NCBI GenBank assembly: GCA_030280995.1 | Contig: JASXTE010000005.1 | Location: 19,011,501 to 19,075,500 of the forward strand | Length of the DNA stretch: 64,000 nucleotides | From: Hemileia vastatrix | Lineage: Eukaryota > Basidiomycota > Pucciniomycetes > Pucciniales > Zaghouaniaceae | Reading direction: 5' to 3' | Shown here: piece after piece, positions 44,848-58,990 of the stretch | Numbering within the stretch: the first letter of the stretch is position 1 | How the letters are laid out: each line of letters opens with the position of its first letter | The notes under the pieces: model-generated | Databases searched by the model: none | What the model saw: only the letters and a program-made list of their open reading frames with translations | What the model was told of the DNA's origin: nothing | Position numbers and translations under genes: made by a program

Positions 44848-45629
44848 AATATTACATTTCATGGCAAACAAGGCCAGTGTTAAAAAATAATGACCCTTGG
44901 TGTCAGCCTGGATATTCACAGGACTGAGTAAAATATGAATATAAAATTTTCTAAAGAAATTTTTTACACATTGGAATAATAATTGAAGGTTTAAAATATG
45001 TATACATAAATGAAATAAATCATTTAATACAATATATGCTGTTATAATTGTTTAAATACTCACATATATCCACCTTTCATAGGTATTATGTAATTAATTT
45101 TTTGTTGTAATATGTTAGGGAAACATTAAGAGCTTTAGAGCTAAGTTTAAATAATTTTTACATGGTCTTAAAGCTATTTTTTTCATTATTATAATGAAAT
45201 AATTAATAAATGTGCTTTAAATCACTTAAAGTTGAATATATGAACTATAAATTTAATAATGTTAAAATTGTGCTTTGACAGATCAATTTGCCTTTTTTAG
45301 GACCATTTATTTGGCTACTAAAGTGTGTAAAAATAACACTTCTAAAAATTGATGTTTATTATGCTAGAAAAAACCTCTGTATAATGGCCTTATGCTGCCT
45401 GCATCTAACACATGTGCATAGCTTTATTACTAACAAAGTTAGTCATTTCACATTAAAATTACCCCACAGTGTATGCTCCATATGTGTAGAAATGATAAAA
45501 TAGGTAAGAGGCACTTATTTAGTGTCTTAATTTCATTGTTAGTGCATTGACCTCATTATATGCACCAATTCATTAATAACCTCAAGAATGGTGCCTATAT
45601 TTCAGTAGCATGCTTAAAATCACCCATAT

Positions 45630-46898
45630 TGTCAGCCAGGCTATACCAGGAGCCCAGTAAATTTTATGTCAAATTACTGAAACTAAAAGAAGACATAAAA
45701 ATATGCTTATGATGTATATAAATTAATCTTATATTGCAAAATGAAATGATATAATTATTTTAATAAATATATATAACAAGTATTATAATAATTTTATTAT
45801 TATATAAATTATTTATACATTTAAATTAAGCATGATATATATTCTATAAATTATGGCGCATTTTTATGTATTTAATAAATAAAAATTAATAATTAAATAA
45901 CTACAAACATATATTATAAATTTGAAATGAAAATTTAACTTATAAGGTAATTAAATTAATTATTTAAAATTATATATTAAATAAGGCCATACATATCTTA
46001 TTAAACAATAATATTGAGTGCTTTTTTGACCCTTAATTGTGTAAGTAAAATTATTAAATAAATTATAACACTTATTTAATAAAATGATATTAAAATTCTC
46101 ACCTTAAATTAGATATAGTTTTTAATTTATTATTTGTTTCAATTAAACTAGTTATTGAATTAATTACATAGTTAAAACAATTAATTAAAATTGCTTTATA
46201 CTGGATTGAATTAATTACATGGATTTTTGCGTGAAAATAATTCTATTTGTTTTAATTAAACCCTTTACATCTCACTGTAATATTTGTTTTGAGTTATTTT
46301 ACTCACTGTTCTTATGTTTCAGAATTAATTAGTTACTAATTATTTCAACTAATTTTTTTGGGAACTTATGGTGGGAAAATTGGTTACTTACTCATGGGAT
46401 TAGTTTATTGTTTCATGTTTTTCTCTCAATCTCTATGTTTTAATTCTATTCTTTTATATTCTTGTTTAATTTTATTAATATTTTGTAAGTACTCATTTGT
46501 GGCGCTTCAGAGGGTCCTTTGCCTATAAAAGTCTTTGGATAATCCCCTGTAGCTGAATCACTTATTATACACTCAACTTAAATACAATTTTAAATATATT
46601 ACGTTTATTTTGTTTTTTATTAGCATTATAAGTCTAAATTTAAAAGTAAATAAATTATCTAAGGTTGCTATAAGTTTATTAATAATTAAAATTGTGAGCT
46701 GCGTACTGCTATACAACTTACAATATTTAAATATTATAAATTGAACCTCACTTTTTTGTCACTGCTCAAATCTTGTTGTAGAATTTCTTTATTTTTCCCT
46801 TCTTACTTTCTTAAGCTACCAATTATTATAATAATCTATTTTATTATTTCTCTATTCTTTTTCTCCTTTTCCTCCTTTTTCTACATGACTGGCCGATA
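45630..46898 (+). repeat. 5' LTR of element D
   Basis: TGTCAGCCAGGCTATACCAG to GACTGGCCGATA. TATA box TATAAAAG at 46524-46531. Aligns over its whole length with the 3' LTR. Confidence 0.9.
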
Positions 46899-47603
46899 AT
46901 TGGGCGCCTTTCCAGACGACAACAATGATACAAGACTTTGCGACAAACGTCATTGTGCACAGACCACCAAAGCCAAAAAGAAAATTATTTCCCTGACCGT
47001 GTTTTGAACTTGAGTTCGATCTTTTACGTTTATATTCAATTAAATAATATATTATTTTGAAGTGATTTAACGATCACTATAGTAAGTTAACCTTTGCACC
47101 TCTCACTTATATTATTAAATTTTTATTTCAATAACAGTGATTGTGGCTTAATTGCTGATTCACTGAGTGTAAGTGTTAATTTTTTTTTAATTTTTTTATT
47201 ATTCCTAGTTGACCATAATAGAGTAATACTCTTAGTTCTAGAAGATCATTAATTTTTAATAAATTATTTAATTAATTTTATTAAAATATTTTTGATTTAT
47301 TGGTTGACCATAATAGTACTCAGTTCTTAGTCCCAATATTGCCAATATATTATTTTTGGTATTAGTATTTTGGTTGAATTATAAGACCTATGATGGTTGG
47401 TCCCATTATAATTATTGTTATTTATTAATAAACAATTGTAATTACATATATTTGTAATACATTTTCTGTTAATTAATTGATTTTTGAATAAAAAATTCAC
47501 CAATTTTTTTTTTGTTTTGTTAAAACTTCAATTATTTATATTTTATTTTGAAAATAACATTTTGAATCATTAAAATAATATTGATTCTTTTTTCACAGTT
47601 TCA

Positions 47604-48249
47604 ATGTCCAGTAGTTTGGCTAACAGTATGGATAACTTACATGTGGATGAGATTGAAGTGGAGGTTGACACTGAATCTGTAGGTTCTTCTAAATCAACTT
47701 ACAAAAATTATTCAGCTTACAAAAAACCTTCAGGACGTGGAAATGGAAGGAGCAGTGGAAAACCCCCCTCACCAAACACCTCTTAAAGAATTAAAACCTC
47801 TAATAAATCAGGAAAATCCACTCAAAGGTATAAAAATAAAAAAGATACCACTGACTCAACAAGAAAACAACCTATCCAGTCACATCAAAGAACTGAATGC
47901 AGAAAGTATGAAGTACAAGGCAAGATTAGACACACTCTGGAAACAGATACAGGAGTTATTAAATTGCAAGCAGGCTCAACCTCCTCCTTTCCCAGCCTCT
48001 CAGCTTCAGCCTCAACCACAAACCCATCAGGAACCCAGCTCCTTCACTCAAAACCAAAGCAATCTGCAGGTGGAGAATTGGAAATGGGATTACTTGATGG
48101 ACCATTACCAACAGAATGTTCAGCGACCAACAGCTCAACACCCTGGCCCATCCAGGACACAAACCTACCATCCATCTCCTCAGCCCCATGCTTATCAGGG
48201 AGGCAGGAGAAAGAATGCACAGGGGAAGTTTCCTCCCTTGCCATGGTAA
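47604..48249 (+). CDS. spliced overlapping small protein of element D, 196 aa
   Basis: Exon 1 47604-47678 (25 codons), intron 47679-47733 (55 nt: GTAGGT, GCTTAC branch-like site, CCTTCAG), exon 2 47734-48249. Exon 2 is open for 171 codons in the +1 frame, while the gag frame has TAA at 47784, so here the small frame outlived the gag frame. Features: IKKIPLT (IKKT in A and B), coiled coil about residues 60-100, Pro/Gln-rich linker, WKWDYLMDHYQQN, basic GGRRKNAQGK tail, C-terminal PLPW. Exon 1 is longer and acidic (VDEIEVEVDTES) compared with A and B. The donor is weaker than in A and B. Function unknown. Confidence 0.65.
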
Positions 48250-51200
48250 TTAATTTGTTTGATAAACATGTTGATATGTATAATAACAAATATTCCTCAG
48301 GTAATATTGTGGATTATGGTGAAAGAACAGTAAAACCCTTAAAAGGACAACTTCCTTTAATGAGTAGCCCCAATGATGTAATTAGTAAATTATCATTTGA
48401 TGAACCTTTACATTTAACTTCTACTTCTTTAATTAATTCTTCTCTTGCAATTAAGAATGATTCTGTTTCCCCTGAAGTCTATACTTTAATCGAGAAAACT
48501 TCTGAAGAAATATTGAAAGATACCCTTGATTTTAATGTTGTGAAAAACAAAAATTTAAGAGATGTGCTAATACATGAGAGTGATAGGTTAAATAATTTGC
48601 ACTTGCATTGTAAAGTAAGTTCATCTGTACAAGATACAGCTTATTTTAAAATCAAAGAAACCTTGAATATTGTTCTTAGCCATCAAAAACAAATAAAGAG
48701 TGACCATAGATCTATCTCAGATAAGAATATCAATATTCATAAAACCTTGAGTGAATTGAAACCCCTTATTGAGAAAAATTATTCATTAAAAGTTGAAATT
48801 AAATCTCTACAAAATGAGTTGAAAAAGCTAAAAAATGATTTCCATGCACTAAGTGCCAAACACACAGTTTCTGAGGAAAGAAATGTTTTATCCCTTGCAG
48901 AAGTAAATGACCAGATGTCTGAAATTCCAAGGATAAGAAACTATGCTTCTGACCTGCAAGAAAAATTTTTAACCTTAACCATCAATAATTATGGTATAAA
49001 TGAGAATGCTGCCCATAACTGCATAAAAATAAGGGAAAGGAACCTGAAAAGAGCTCCTCTTTTCTATCTCATATTTCAAAAATTAAACAAACTGTCAATG
49101 AGTCTGTAAAATCATTTTCTACTAGCAAAAATCATGTGATGGTCATGTACCAGCTTTTTCTGTAAATAATGAAATTTCTGAACACCTGGCTAAACTTCAG
49201 GAATTATCAATGATAAATAATTCAAACCAAAGGATGGACCATCCCAGTAGTCAGAAAAATTGGCCTAAATTGGACCAATATCCTACCTTTGATGGAAATT
49301 CTTCATCTGATTGGCAACACCTTATCCAAAGAATTGATAATTTAAAGAGATCTTATAGACTACCTGATGAGGAAAATGTTTCTAAGCTAATTTCTTTATT
49401 TTCCAATGTAGCCTTGATGTGGTATGAATCTGTTCTATTAGATAACAACCATTGTAAATGGAATGATTTGAAATCCTTGATTGAGAATCAGTTTTGTGGT
49501 TCAAAATTCAGGTTGGCTCAGCAAAGACTGTATGAGAATACTAGATATGTATCCTCCTCTGTTGAAAAACCCATTGTTTTTCTTATAAAAGTAACAAAAA
49601 TCCTGAGAGCAATTTATCCAAAGATGGATTATGATATTTGCAGAGATAAAATCCTGTATAAATTACCAAATTCTCTTAGAGATTTAATTGTAGCTAGAGC
49701 TTAGCATGTGAGGGAACATTCTTCTTTCATTAATATCTGTAATGAGGTACTGCTCAAACATAGATATGAAGCAAAGAATTACCTTGGAAAATCTTATCAT
49801 GATCAAAATAAACCCTCTACAAAGCCCCCAGAAAAATCTGGTAAACTCTCTGCCCCAGTTGCACCTAAAAAATATGCAACAAATACTTGTTATAAATATA
49901 ACAAATCATGGAAAAAGGGTCATGTTTGTGACAAGAAAATTTATATTGTTGAACAAAATGAAGACACTGATGAGGCTGAAATTAATATCAATAATTCTTC
50001 TAGTGACTGTGAAAGTAATATCTCCTATGACAATGAATCTGTTAAAAATGTTTTAATTTTGGAACAGGATGTCCATTATTTAGATAATATATCTGAAGAA
50101 TTTGTATTGGATTTATCTTCAGTGGAAAATGCTGAACATATTAAAGATATCACTAACAATTCTATAGCCATATCTCCTTTGAAGGCACTGGTTATCATTA
50201 ATGGTAAAAATGTTGATGTAGTTCTTGACTCTGGTGCTGGAGGAAGTGTAGTGTCTGATAAAGCCTTAGCTTCAGTAGATAAGGATTATTTGAGTAAATT
50301 ATTACCTATAACTTCTGAAAAATGGAGAGGGTATGGTTCTACCTTATGTCCTATTGGCAAATACAAAAAACTCTCTATTCTTCAAATATAATGGTGGTTT
50401 TGTCAGAGCTATTTGTGAATTTGTTGTCATGAAAAATGATAATTTAAGAAATTGGCTTATTATGGGTAATGATATTTTGACCATGTTTGGTGTGAAATTG
50501 GACCCAGCTAATCATTGCTTCACCTTGGGATTGAATAGCAAAAGAAAATTCAAAATTTCCTCCCCTAGAAAACCTTCTGGGCATCTTTTAAAGTCTTGTA
50601 ACTCACTGATCCAGTGTAAAGGCAGACCAACAATTGAAATGGATGATTTATTAAATGAAATAAATACTGCTTTTTTTGGAGATCAGTTAATTAGTGAAAA
50701 GAAGTTTTCTATAATTTCCTCAATTACCTCTTTCCCTATGGCTTTTGCTCATGGTTCTCATGTCTTAGGAAGTGTTCAGGAAGAAATGAAAATTACCTTA
50801 TCCTGTAACTTGGAAGATATTCCTCCTAGTCTTAAGAAAAAACCATATCCTGCTTCTCCAACAAAAAGAAAGGATATTGAAGATAATATTGCCACATTAT
50901 TAAAAATTAATATAATTGAGAAAGTGGATGTCACCCCCAAATATTGTGTCATCTCCCCAGTCTTTATTTCTTATGAAAAGGATAAGGCTAGATTATGTGG
51001 TGATTACAGAGTATTAAAAACTTATACTTTTGATGATATTTATCCTTTACCGAGAATAAATTCAATACATGCCACCTTTCAAGGTGCAAAATTTATTAGT
51101 TGTCTTGATGGTAATAAAGGATATCATCAAGTTCCAGTTGAGAAAAATTCTCAGAATTTTTTGCTTATTGCTACTCATATGGGAATATATAAGTATATTA

Positions 51201-53736
51201 GAATGCCATTTGGCCCCAATAATGCCCCTTCAGTTTTCCAAAAAGTCATAGATAACACTTTCCATCAGGAAATCACGGAAGGATGGCTCATGGTTTATAT
51301 TGATGATATCATAGTTTTTTCTAAAACTTTTGATGAACATATGGTTCACTTGAATAGAGTATTTAACAAAATGGATGAAATCAATATGACATTGTCCTTG
51401 AAAAAGTGTAAATTTGGCTTTCAATCTTTAAAAGTCCTTGGACATGTTGTGTCAGACCTACAAATTTGTGTAGACCACAACAAAGTTGCTGCAATTCAAA
51501 ATGTAAAGGCACCAACTTAGGTAAGAGAAATCCAAAGTTTTTTGGGTATGTGTGGCTATTATAGACAATATATTAAAAATTATCAGGTCATAGCCTTGCC
51601 CCTTACCAAAATAACTAGGAAAGATGTTGCATTCATCTAGAATATTGACTTTCAAAAAGCTTTTGATGCATTAAAATGTTGTTTAATGAAAGCCCCTTTC
51701 TTAGCTCTTCCAGATTTCAATAAACCTTTTGTCCTGTATACAGATGCTAGCTTTTTTGGTCTGGGTGCTGCCCTTAACCAGAAATAAATTATTAATTATA
51801 AATTCTCAGAGGTTGTAATTTGTTATCTTTCAAGAACCTTGAGAAATAGTGAATTGAAATATGGCACCACTCAATTAGAGTGCTTAGAAGTTGTTTGGGC
51901 TCTTGAGTAGCTTCATTACTACCTAGATGACCAAAAGTTTTAATTGGTAACTAACTGTAGTGCTGTAAAGTCCTTTTAAAACCTAAAAACACCAAATAGA
52001 CATATGTTTAGGTGGAAGCCTGCTGTTCAAGAGTACAGAGGTAGAATGACAATTATTTATAGGGCTGAAAATGTTCATTCCAATGTTGATATGCTGTCCA
52101 GATTTCCTCTGCCAAATAATGACTCCAATCCTGCTTATGTACCTGAAGATGATACTGTTCATATCCATGGTATATTTATAGTTTATATGGAAGAAGAGTT
52201 ATTACAATTAATTCTGGATTCATATGATAAAGATTCTGATTTAAATAAATTATTTACTATCTTAAATGATCCTAAGAATGCTTCAATTCAAGCATTGATT
52301 AAAACTCTTCCTGCAAAGTATCAAAATGCTTTTATTAAGTGAAATTTTTCTATTGAAGATGGTTTTATATATTATAGAAGAAAGCTTACTAATGTAATTG
52401 TAATTCCTCTTTCTATGAAAGAAACTATCCACAAACTTTGTCATGATGAAATATTAGCTGGTCATTTTGATCTTGAAAAACCATTGATTAGAATCAAAAA
52501 CACTGCTTGGTGGGCTAATATGTCTGAAGATAAAAAATTATATGGTGAATCTTTTGATTCCTGCTAGAAATCTAAAAGGTTGACATGTAAAATAGCAGGA
52601 TTATTACAACATATTGAAGCACCTGATGCTCCTTCGCAAATAATTAACATGGATTTTGTCACTGGTCTTCCTGTATCAGGTAAAGACAGTTATAACTCTT
52701 GTTGGGTAATAGTGGATAGATTCACAAAAATGTGCATGTTTACTCACACCCACAAAGATGTATCCACAAAGGAATTAGCTTTCTTATGGTGGACTTACAT
52801 TTTTAATATTATTGGATTTCCAAAAGCCATTATCTCTGATAGAGATCCAAAATTTACTTCTGAGGTTTAGACTTCTTTGATGGATATTTTGTGGCTGTGA
52901 GTTAAAGTTGTCTACAGCTCACCATCCTCAGACTGATGGTCTAGCTGAAAGAATGATTTAACTCTGTAAGATATGATTAGAAGGTATTGTGCCTTTGGAT
53001 TAGAATATAAATACAATAAGAGATTTACTCATGACTGGTTCAATCTATTACCTGGTCTTGAATTTGCATATAATAGCACTGTTCATTCAGTCACTGAGAA
53101 AAAGCCTTTTGAGCTTTGGTTAGGTTATGTACCACATACTCCTGCTCAGATTCTCAATAATAAATTACCTAAGTTGGAACTACACCCTGGTGTAAAATCC
53201 TTTTTGCAAATGCAACAGTTATGCAGAAAAAATGCTCAAATCTGTATTGGTAAACATTTGAATATAAATAAATGAGATGGGATAAATCCCATAAAGAATA
53301 CACATTTAACAAGGGTGATGAAGTGTTGATATCTACTGTCCATTTCAATCTACAAGGTAACAACAAATTAAAAGAAACTTTTGTAGGACCATTTGTTGTT
53401 AAAAGAATAGTTGGAGATAATTCAGTACAAGTTGTATTGTATTTTCCATATGATAGGGAACATCCTGTTTTTCCCATTTCTTTTCTTAAGCCTTATACTT
53501 CCAAAAGTGACTTATTTCCCAAAGGAAGGGGAAGACCTAAGAAAAAGCCTCAGGAAGTCACAGAAACTGCAGAAATTGATGAAATTCTCAATGATAGAAT
53601 TATCACTTCTGAAAGAGGTACTGAATATTTATTTATATATAAGAACAAATCATCTGAACATTATGCATGGATACCTGGCAAGGAGATTTCAGATCTCTGT
53701 ACTCTTTTAAAAAAGTACAAAAAGACAAAATCTTAG
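47604..53736 (+). pseudogene. Gag-Pol of element D, many lesions
   Basis: Start MSSSLANSMDNLHVDEIEVE; TAA 47784 inside the overlap; coiled coil 48480-48990; frameshift about 49100-49200; capsid-like region 49250-49700; TAG 49702; damaged knuckle CYKYNKSWKKGHVC near 49890 (second Cys is Tyr); protease LDSGAGG near 50224; frameshift near 50370; RT with YIDD near 51296; TAG 51518, TAG 51638 and further stops through RNase H; integrase core 52640-53110; GRGRPKKKP AT-hook near 53525; chromodomain to 53736. Cannot make an active polyprotein. Confidence 0.93.
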
Positions 53737-53769
53737 AATCTTTTTTATTGTTTTTTTAGAGTGAGGGAG

Positions 53770-55038
53770 TGTCAGCCAGGCTATACCAGGAGCCCAGTAA
53801 ATTTTACATCAAATTACTGGAGCTAAAAGAAGACATAAAAAAATGCTTATGATGTATATAAATTAATCTTATATTGCATAATGAAATGATATAATTATTT
53901 TATTAAATATATATAATAAGTATTATATTAGTTTTATTATTATATAAATTATTTATACATTTAAATTAAGCATGATATATATTCTATAAATTATGGCGCA
54001 TTTTTATGTATTTAATAAATTAAAATTAATAATTAAATAATAACAAACATATATTTTAAATTATAAATGAAAATTTAACTTATAATGTAATTAAATTAAT
54101 TATTTAAAGTTATATATTAAATAAGGCCATACATATCTTATTAAACAATAATATTGGGCGCTTTTTTGACCCTTAATTGTGTCAGTAAAATTATTAAATA
54201 AATTATAACACTTATTTAATAAAATGATATTAAAATTCTCACCTTAAATTTGATCTAGTGTTAAATTTATTATTTGTTTCAATTAAACTAGTTATTGAAT
54301 TAATTACATAGTTAAAAAAATTAATTAAAATTGCTTTATACTGGATTGAATTAATTACATGGATTTTTGTGTGAAAATAATTCTATTTTTTTTAATTAAA
54401 CCCTTTACAGCTCACTGTAATATCTTTTTTGGTTTATTTTATTCACTGCTCTTATGTTTCAGACTTACTTAGTTACTAATTATTTTAACTAATTGTTTTG
54501 GGAACTTATGATGGGAAAATTGGTTACTTACTCACAGGATTAGTTTATTGTTTCATGTTTTTCTCTCAATCTCTATGTTTTAATTCTATTCTTTTATATT
54601 CTTGTTTCATTTTATTAATATTTTTTAAGTACTCATTTTTGGTGCTTCAGAGGTTCCATTGCCTATAAAAGTCTTTGGATAATCCCCTGTAGCTGTATCA
54701 CTTATTATACACTCAACTCAAATACAATTTTAAATATATTACGTTTATTTTATTTTCTATTAGCATTATAAGTCTAAATTTAAAATTAAATAAATTATCT
54801 AAGGTTTCTATAAGTCTATTAATAGTTATAATTGTGAATGGCGCACTTCTATATAACTTACAATATTTAAATATTATAAATTGAACCTCACTGTTTTTTC
54901 ACTGCTCAAATCATGTTGTAGAATTTCTTTATTTTTCCCTTCTTACTTTCTTAAGCTACCAATTATTATAAAAATATATTTTATTATTTCTCTATTCTTT
55001 TTCTCCTTTTCCTTCTTCTTCTAGAAGACTGGCCAATA
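53770..55038 (+). repeat. 3' LTR of element D, with preceding polypurine-like tract
   Basis: Preceded by TTTTTTTAGAGTGAGGGAG (53751-53769). Ends GACTGGCCAATA at 55038. TATA box at 54664-54671. Confidence 0.9.
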
Positions 55039-58000
55039 TATATATTCATTTATTTTCATGTGCAAGTGCCTTTCAAGAGTGTGTGTTCAGTCACCACAAT
55101 TTCATGTCTTATTTTGGGTTTCTCAATGATTTCTCATGCTATATTCACCACGCAATATTTGGGGGGGACTTGCTAGCAAGTCCTCAACTTGAATTCAGAT
55201 GGAATTCAGACTGAACTCAGACTGAACTCAGACTGAACTTTACTTTGAACTCATCTTGGGCTCTTAACCAAACATGGATGAGTCTTTGCTTGAGTAATAG
55301 TGAAAGTTTAATAAATAATTTATAGAAATAATAACAAGGGAAGATTAATAATCTGATCCATTCACAGAATTTTTTTCACAAAACTCATTTTCATTTTCAT
55401 TTTGAATTTCACCTGATCACTTAAAAGACTGAAAATTATACTATTTATTTCAAAAACATCACTTTTAACCTCTCTAATTATTTTATTCTATTTTTTTTGA
55501 AAAAATATAAAATAATATCAGTGGTTCTCTTTAATGATAACTCCTTTTAACCAAGAATTTGAAGCTTTTATTTTTTAATTTAAACCATATTACCTGATAT
55601 TTTTTTTTTGTATTTTTATTATTTCTTATTATGCAATATAATTATTTTAAACTCAATGGAATTATTTAATAAAAATATTGAACCATAAAAATTCTCAAGT
55701 TTCTATTCTAGAATACTGTGAAAAGACTCATAATTAAGAAAAATAAAAGATAGAAATATGTTTTCATAATTTCTGTTTCAATGAAGTTCTCTAATATCTT
55801 CTTTACACTTAGCACTAATAATTGATAAATTGTTTAATTATATGTCTAGAAAGAAGTATAATTCTTATACAAGTGAATTTTAATCCAGTTTTTTCCATTT
55901 TTGTATGCAAGAAGATGATTAAAATTAAAAGGAAATATCTTTTTGCTCTTTTTTTTTCTATCCAATATTCAACTACTAAGAATTTTCACAATATTAATTT
56001 ATTCAATGTAATACACATATGATTTTCTGGAACTCTTCATGATGTATTTCATCAAAATTCAATGTAAATATGGTTATTTGGTAGAGTAATCTCATGAGTT
56101 GAAATAATTAATCACTACTTAGTGAATTTTTCATATGAAAGACTGAAATTCAAGCTAGATGTAAAAATTTAAAGATAATTAAAACAAAGTAGTATAAATT
56201 TATTTAAACTTTAATTTTAGTACTTGATTTTGCTTCAATGCTGTATTGTGGGATAATTTCAGTGTCAACCTGGGAATAAGCACCATATAATTTGAAAAGT
56301 GATCTCAAGTTAAAAAATGTGCTTCAGGTAGATATTTTGATTGTATTATTGTTCAAGAACTGAATTAAATAGGTAAAAGTGGTAATTTTTCATAATTCTA
56401 TCAGTTTCAAATTAAAAAACTATTATATGATATTCATTTTGTAAAAAAGACACAATAGGTAATTTAGATTATACCCATGTAGAAAAGCAGCTGTAAAGGC
56501 AATCATCTTTTTATTAAAAATAATATTATTCCATGTTTTAAATGAAAAGAAAAAATATTTCAATTCTATGGTTTTGAAAAATAAATTAAATGAAACATTT
56601 CAGGTACGCTTTTTTAGTCATTAGAATCAAAGTTTTGATAGGAGTAATTCACAACTGAACACTTACACGCAATTGTAAAATTATATATATGGGTTCAAGA
56701 TTTATCAATGATTTATTGGAATTATGATATTTATGCTGATTGGTAGATCTTATATGATGTTTCTATTCAGTTTCTAAGTGTATGAAAAACAATCCCTTTG
56801 ATATTTTATTTAAACAGAAGAATTTAAAAATTTTCTTGAAATTGGCCTTATCACAAAGCAATACTGGAATGGTTATATTGTTATAAAAATTAATTTAAAT
56901 AGCAATATTTCAAATCTTCATAACAGATTTTAAACTAAACATAAATATTAAAATTTGACTTTTTATAAAAATATATATTGATTTAAAAGATATTTACTTA
57001 TTTTTTTTTTTTACAAAATGACCAATTTTATCCTGTGAGGCTTCCATTCAACTTAAATGTGTAAGTCTAAAAAATTAATATGATGCTCTGAATACTCTAT
57101 ATAATGTGTACCTAAAGCAAAAATAATGTTTTTTTGAAGTACTTTAAATCTAAGCAGAAGAGCTGATATCTTTTTTATGTAATATAGTTGTATAAAATTG
57201 ATTTTTAGGTAGTTTCGTAATACGTAATATGGAAAGAAATCATATCATAATAATATATAATCAACTTAAAACTTTTTTTAATATAATCTTATCTAAAAAT
57301 AATTCTTAATATGTACTTATTTTTGGAACTTCAAAGTGTTTAATAAAAATATTTTGATATAAAAATATAATTATTTTTATATTTAAAAGTAATTAATAAA
57401 ACTTCTAAAAAAGTATAATTTTTTTCATGGCTTAAATTATTATGAACCACACTTGGAAACAAGATTGCATTGAGAGTTCAATCTAAGTTCCACCAAAAAC
57501 ATGATAAATAATTTTTTTGAAAATGTATATAGTCATTGAAATGAAAAAAAATTAGTAAAAGAAAGGACTCAGATATTTCATTCTGTTACTGAATAGATTA
57601 TCATAAATATATTGAGGTAGATAACTTATTGAAGTTTTTTAAATTTGCAGTTATTACAGTCAATTATCCAGTTATATATAGCAATCACAAAACAAGAAAT
57701 AAGCCTAAATGGTTATATATGTGGATAAATCTTTTCCTCAACCTTTACCCTAATTATTTAATTTAATTCAAAGCTATTTTTAATCTAACCAACATATTTT
57801 ACTATTACATTTAAAAATAAATACAATAAACTCAAAAAATACATAAGTTCAATAGTTTAAAATTTCTTTAAATGTTTTATTCTAGTTTTTAACTTTTTGC
57901 TACAATTTTCTTATTATATTATTTATTTATATCATGTATAGTTATCAAAAGAATTCTGTGAATTATTGTGTAAAAAAGCAAAATAGTATTTCATTATCAA

Positions 58001-58137
58001 TTATTTTACTATATTACTTTCTTAGTCTTAAAGTGCATTGTAAATCAAAAATATAAAATAAAGACGTATAAACTATAGGTTTAAGTTAAAAAATATCAAT
58101 AAAAAATAATTATCAATCATTTTCCATATCGGCAGAA

Positions 58138-58200
58138 TAGAGCTGTAGATTGAGGGGGTGGACTCTGATGTTCGCCCGAAGAACAAAGTTCACACTCCAT
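58138..58200 (+). repeat. H6-like hairpin module inside H5
   Basis: GGGGGTGGACTCTGATGTTC, GCCCGAAGAACAAAGTTCAC and a C-rich continuation match the hairpin module of H6 (12381-12440) with several changes. It may mark the end of another insertion within H5; no second end was found. Confidence 0.45.
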
Positions 58201-58610
58201 TTTTCACTACCTCAATGGACAACCTCTCAATCTCTCCACACAAATTTTTCTGCTTTTTCATTTCTGTTAATTCTATTACCACTCACCACCCTTTTATTGC
58301 CCTCCTGATACATTTGCTACACCCTTTAAGCTTCAAAATCTATGTTTAAGCCCTCCACACTACTCCCCTCCACTCTATTTTCACTTTTAACACAACTACA
58401 CCCCTTTTGCAACCTCTCGCTCACCTCCCATTCCCCTCACTCACCCCACTCACCTCCATTAGCCCTCACCAGCCTTTCTCTCACATTCTAAAACTATTAC
58501 TCACCTCCCCAGTTTATTGTCCACATCCCCCAGCTCTCGCTTACCTCCCCTAGCCCTTTCTCACCTTCCCAATCTTTCCAGCCCTTCACTCACCTCTTCC
58601 AGCCTCCCCC

Positions 58611-58990
58611 AGTCCCTTACTTTGGCTGGAGATGTGAGCGAGGTGCTGTAAAGACTAAGGAAGGCTGGGAGAAGTGAGTGAGAGGCTTTTATTACCTCCC
58701 ACAGACTTTCAAAGCCCCTCGCTCACCTCCCCCAGCTTCCCAAGTCCCTTAATTTGGCTGGAGATGTGAACGAGGTGCTGTAAAGACTAAGTAGGGCTGT
58801 GAGTAGTAGGTGAGAGGCTTTTATCAACTCTCCTAGCCCTTTAAGGACCCTTGCTCACCTTTTCCAGCCTTCCCGAAGTGGGTTAGGGGATTTTATAACC
58901 TCTCCCAGCCCTGTAAAGCCCCTCTCTCACCTTCCCCAGCCTTCCCCAGTTCCTTTATTTTTCTGGGGGAGGTGAGCGATGAGATTGAAG
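58611..58990 (+). repeat. imperfect 132-bp repeat in H5
   Basis: AGTCCCTTA.TTTGGCTGGAG-type units start at 58611 and 58743, with a more diverged copy near 58948. CTCACCTCCCC modules recur throughout 58380-58980. Confidence 0.7.

Larger units (their letters stand above)
45630..55038 (+). mobile_element. Ty3/gypsy chromovirus element D, defective
   Basis: LTRs 45630-46898 and 53770-55038, each 1269 bp, with several percent divergence. Flanks CATAT and TATAT, a 5-bp duplication with one change. PBS candidate ATTGGGCGCCTTTCC at 46899-46913. Leader 46914-47603 holds no gene. Coding part 47604-53736. It sits in the solo LTR at 45629/55039. Confidence 0.92.
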
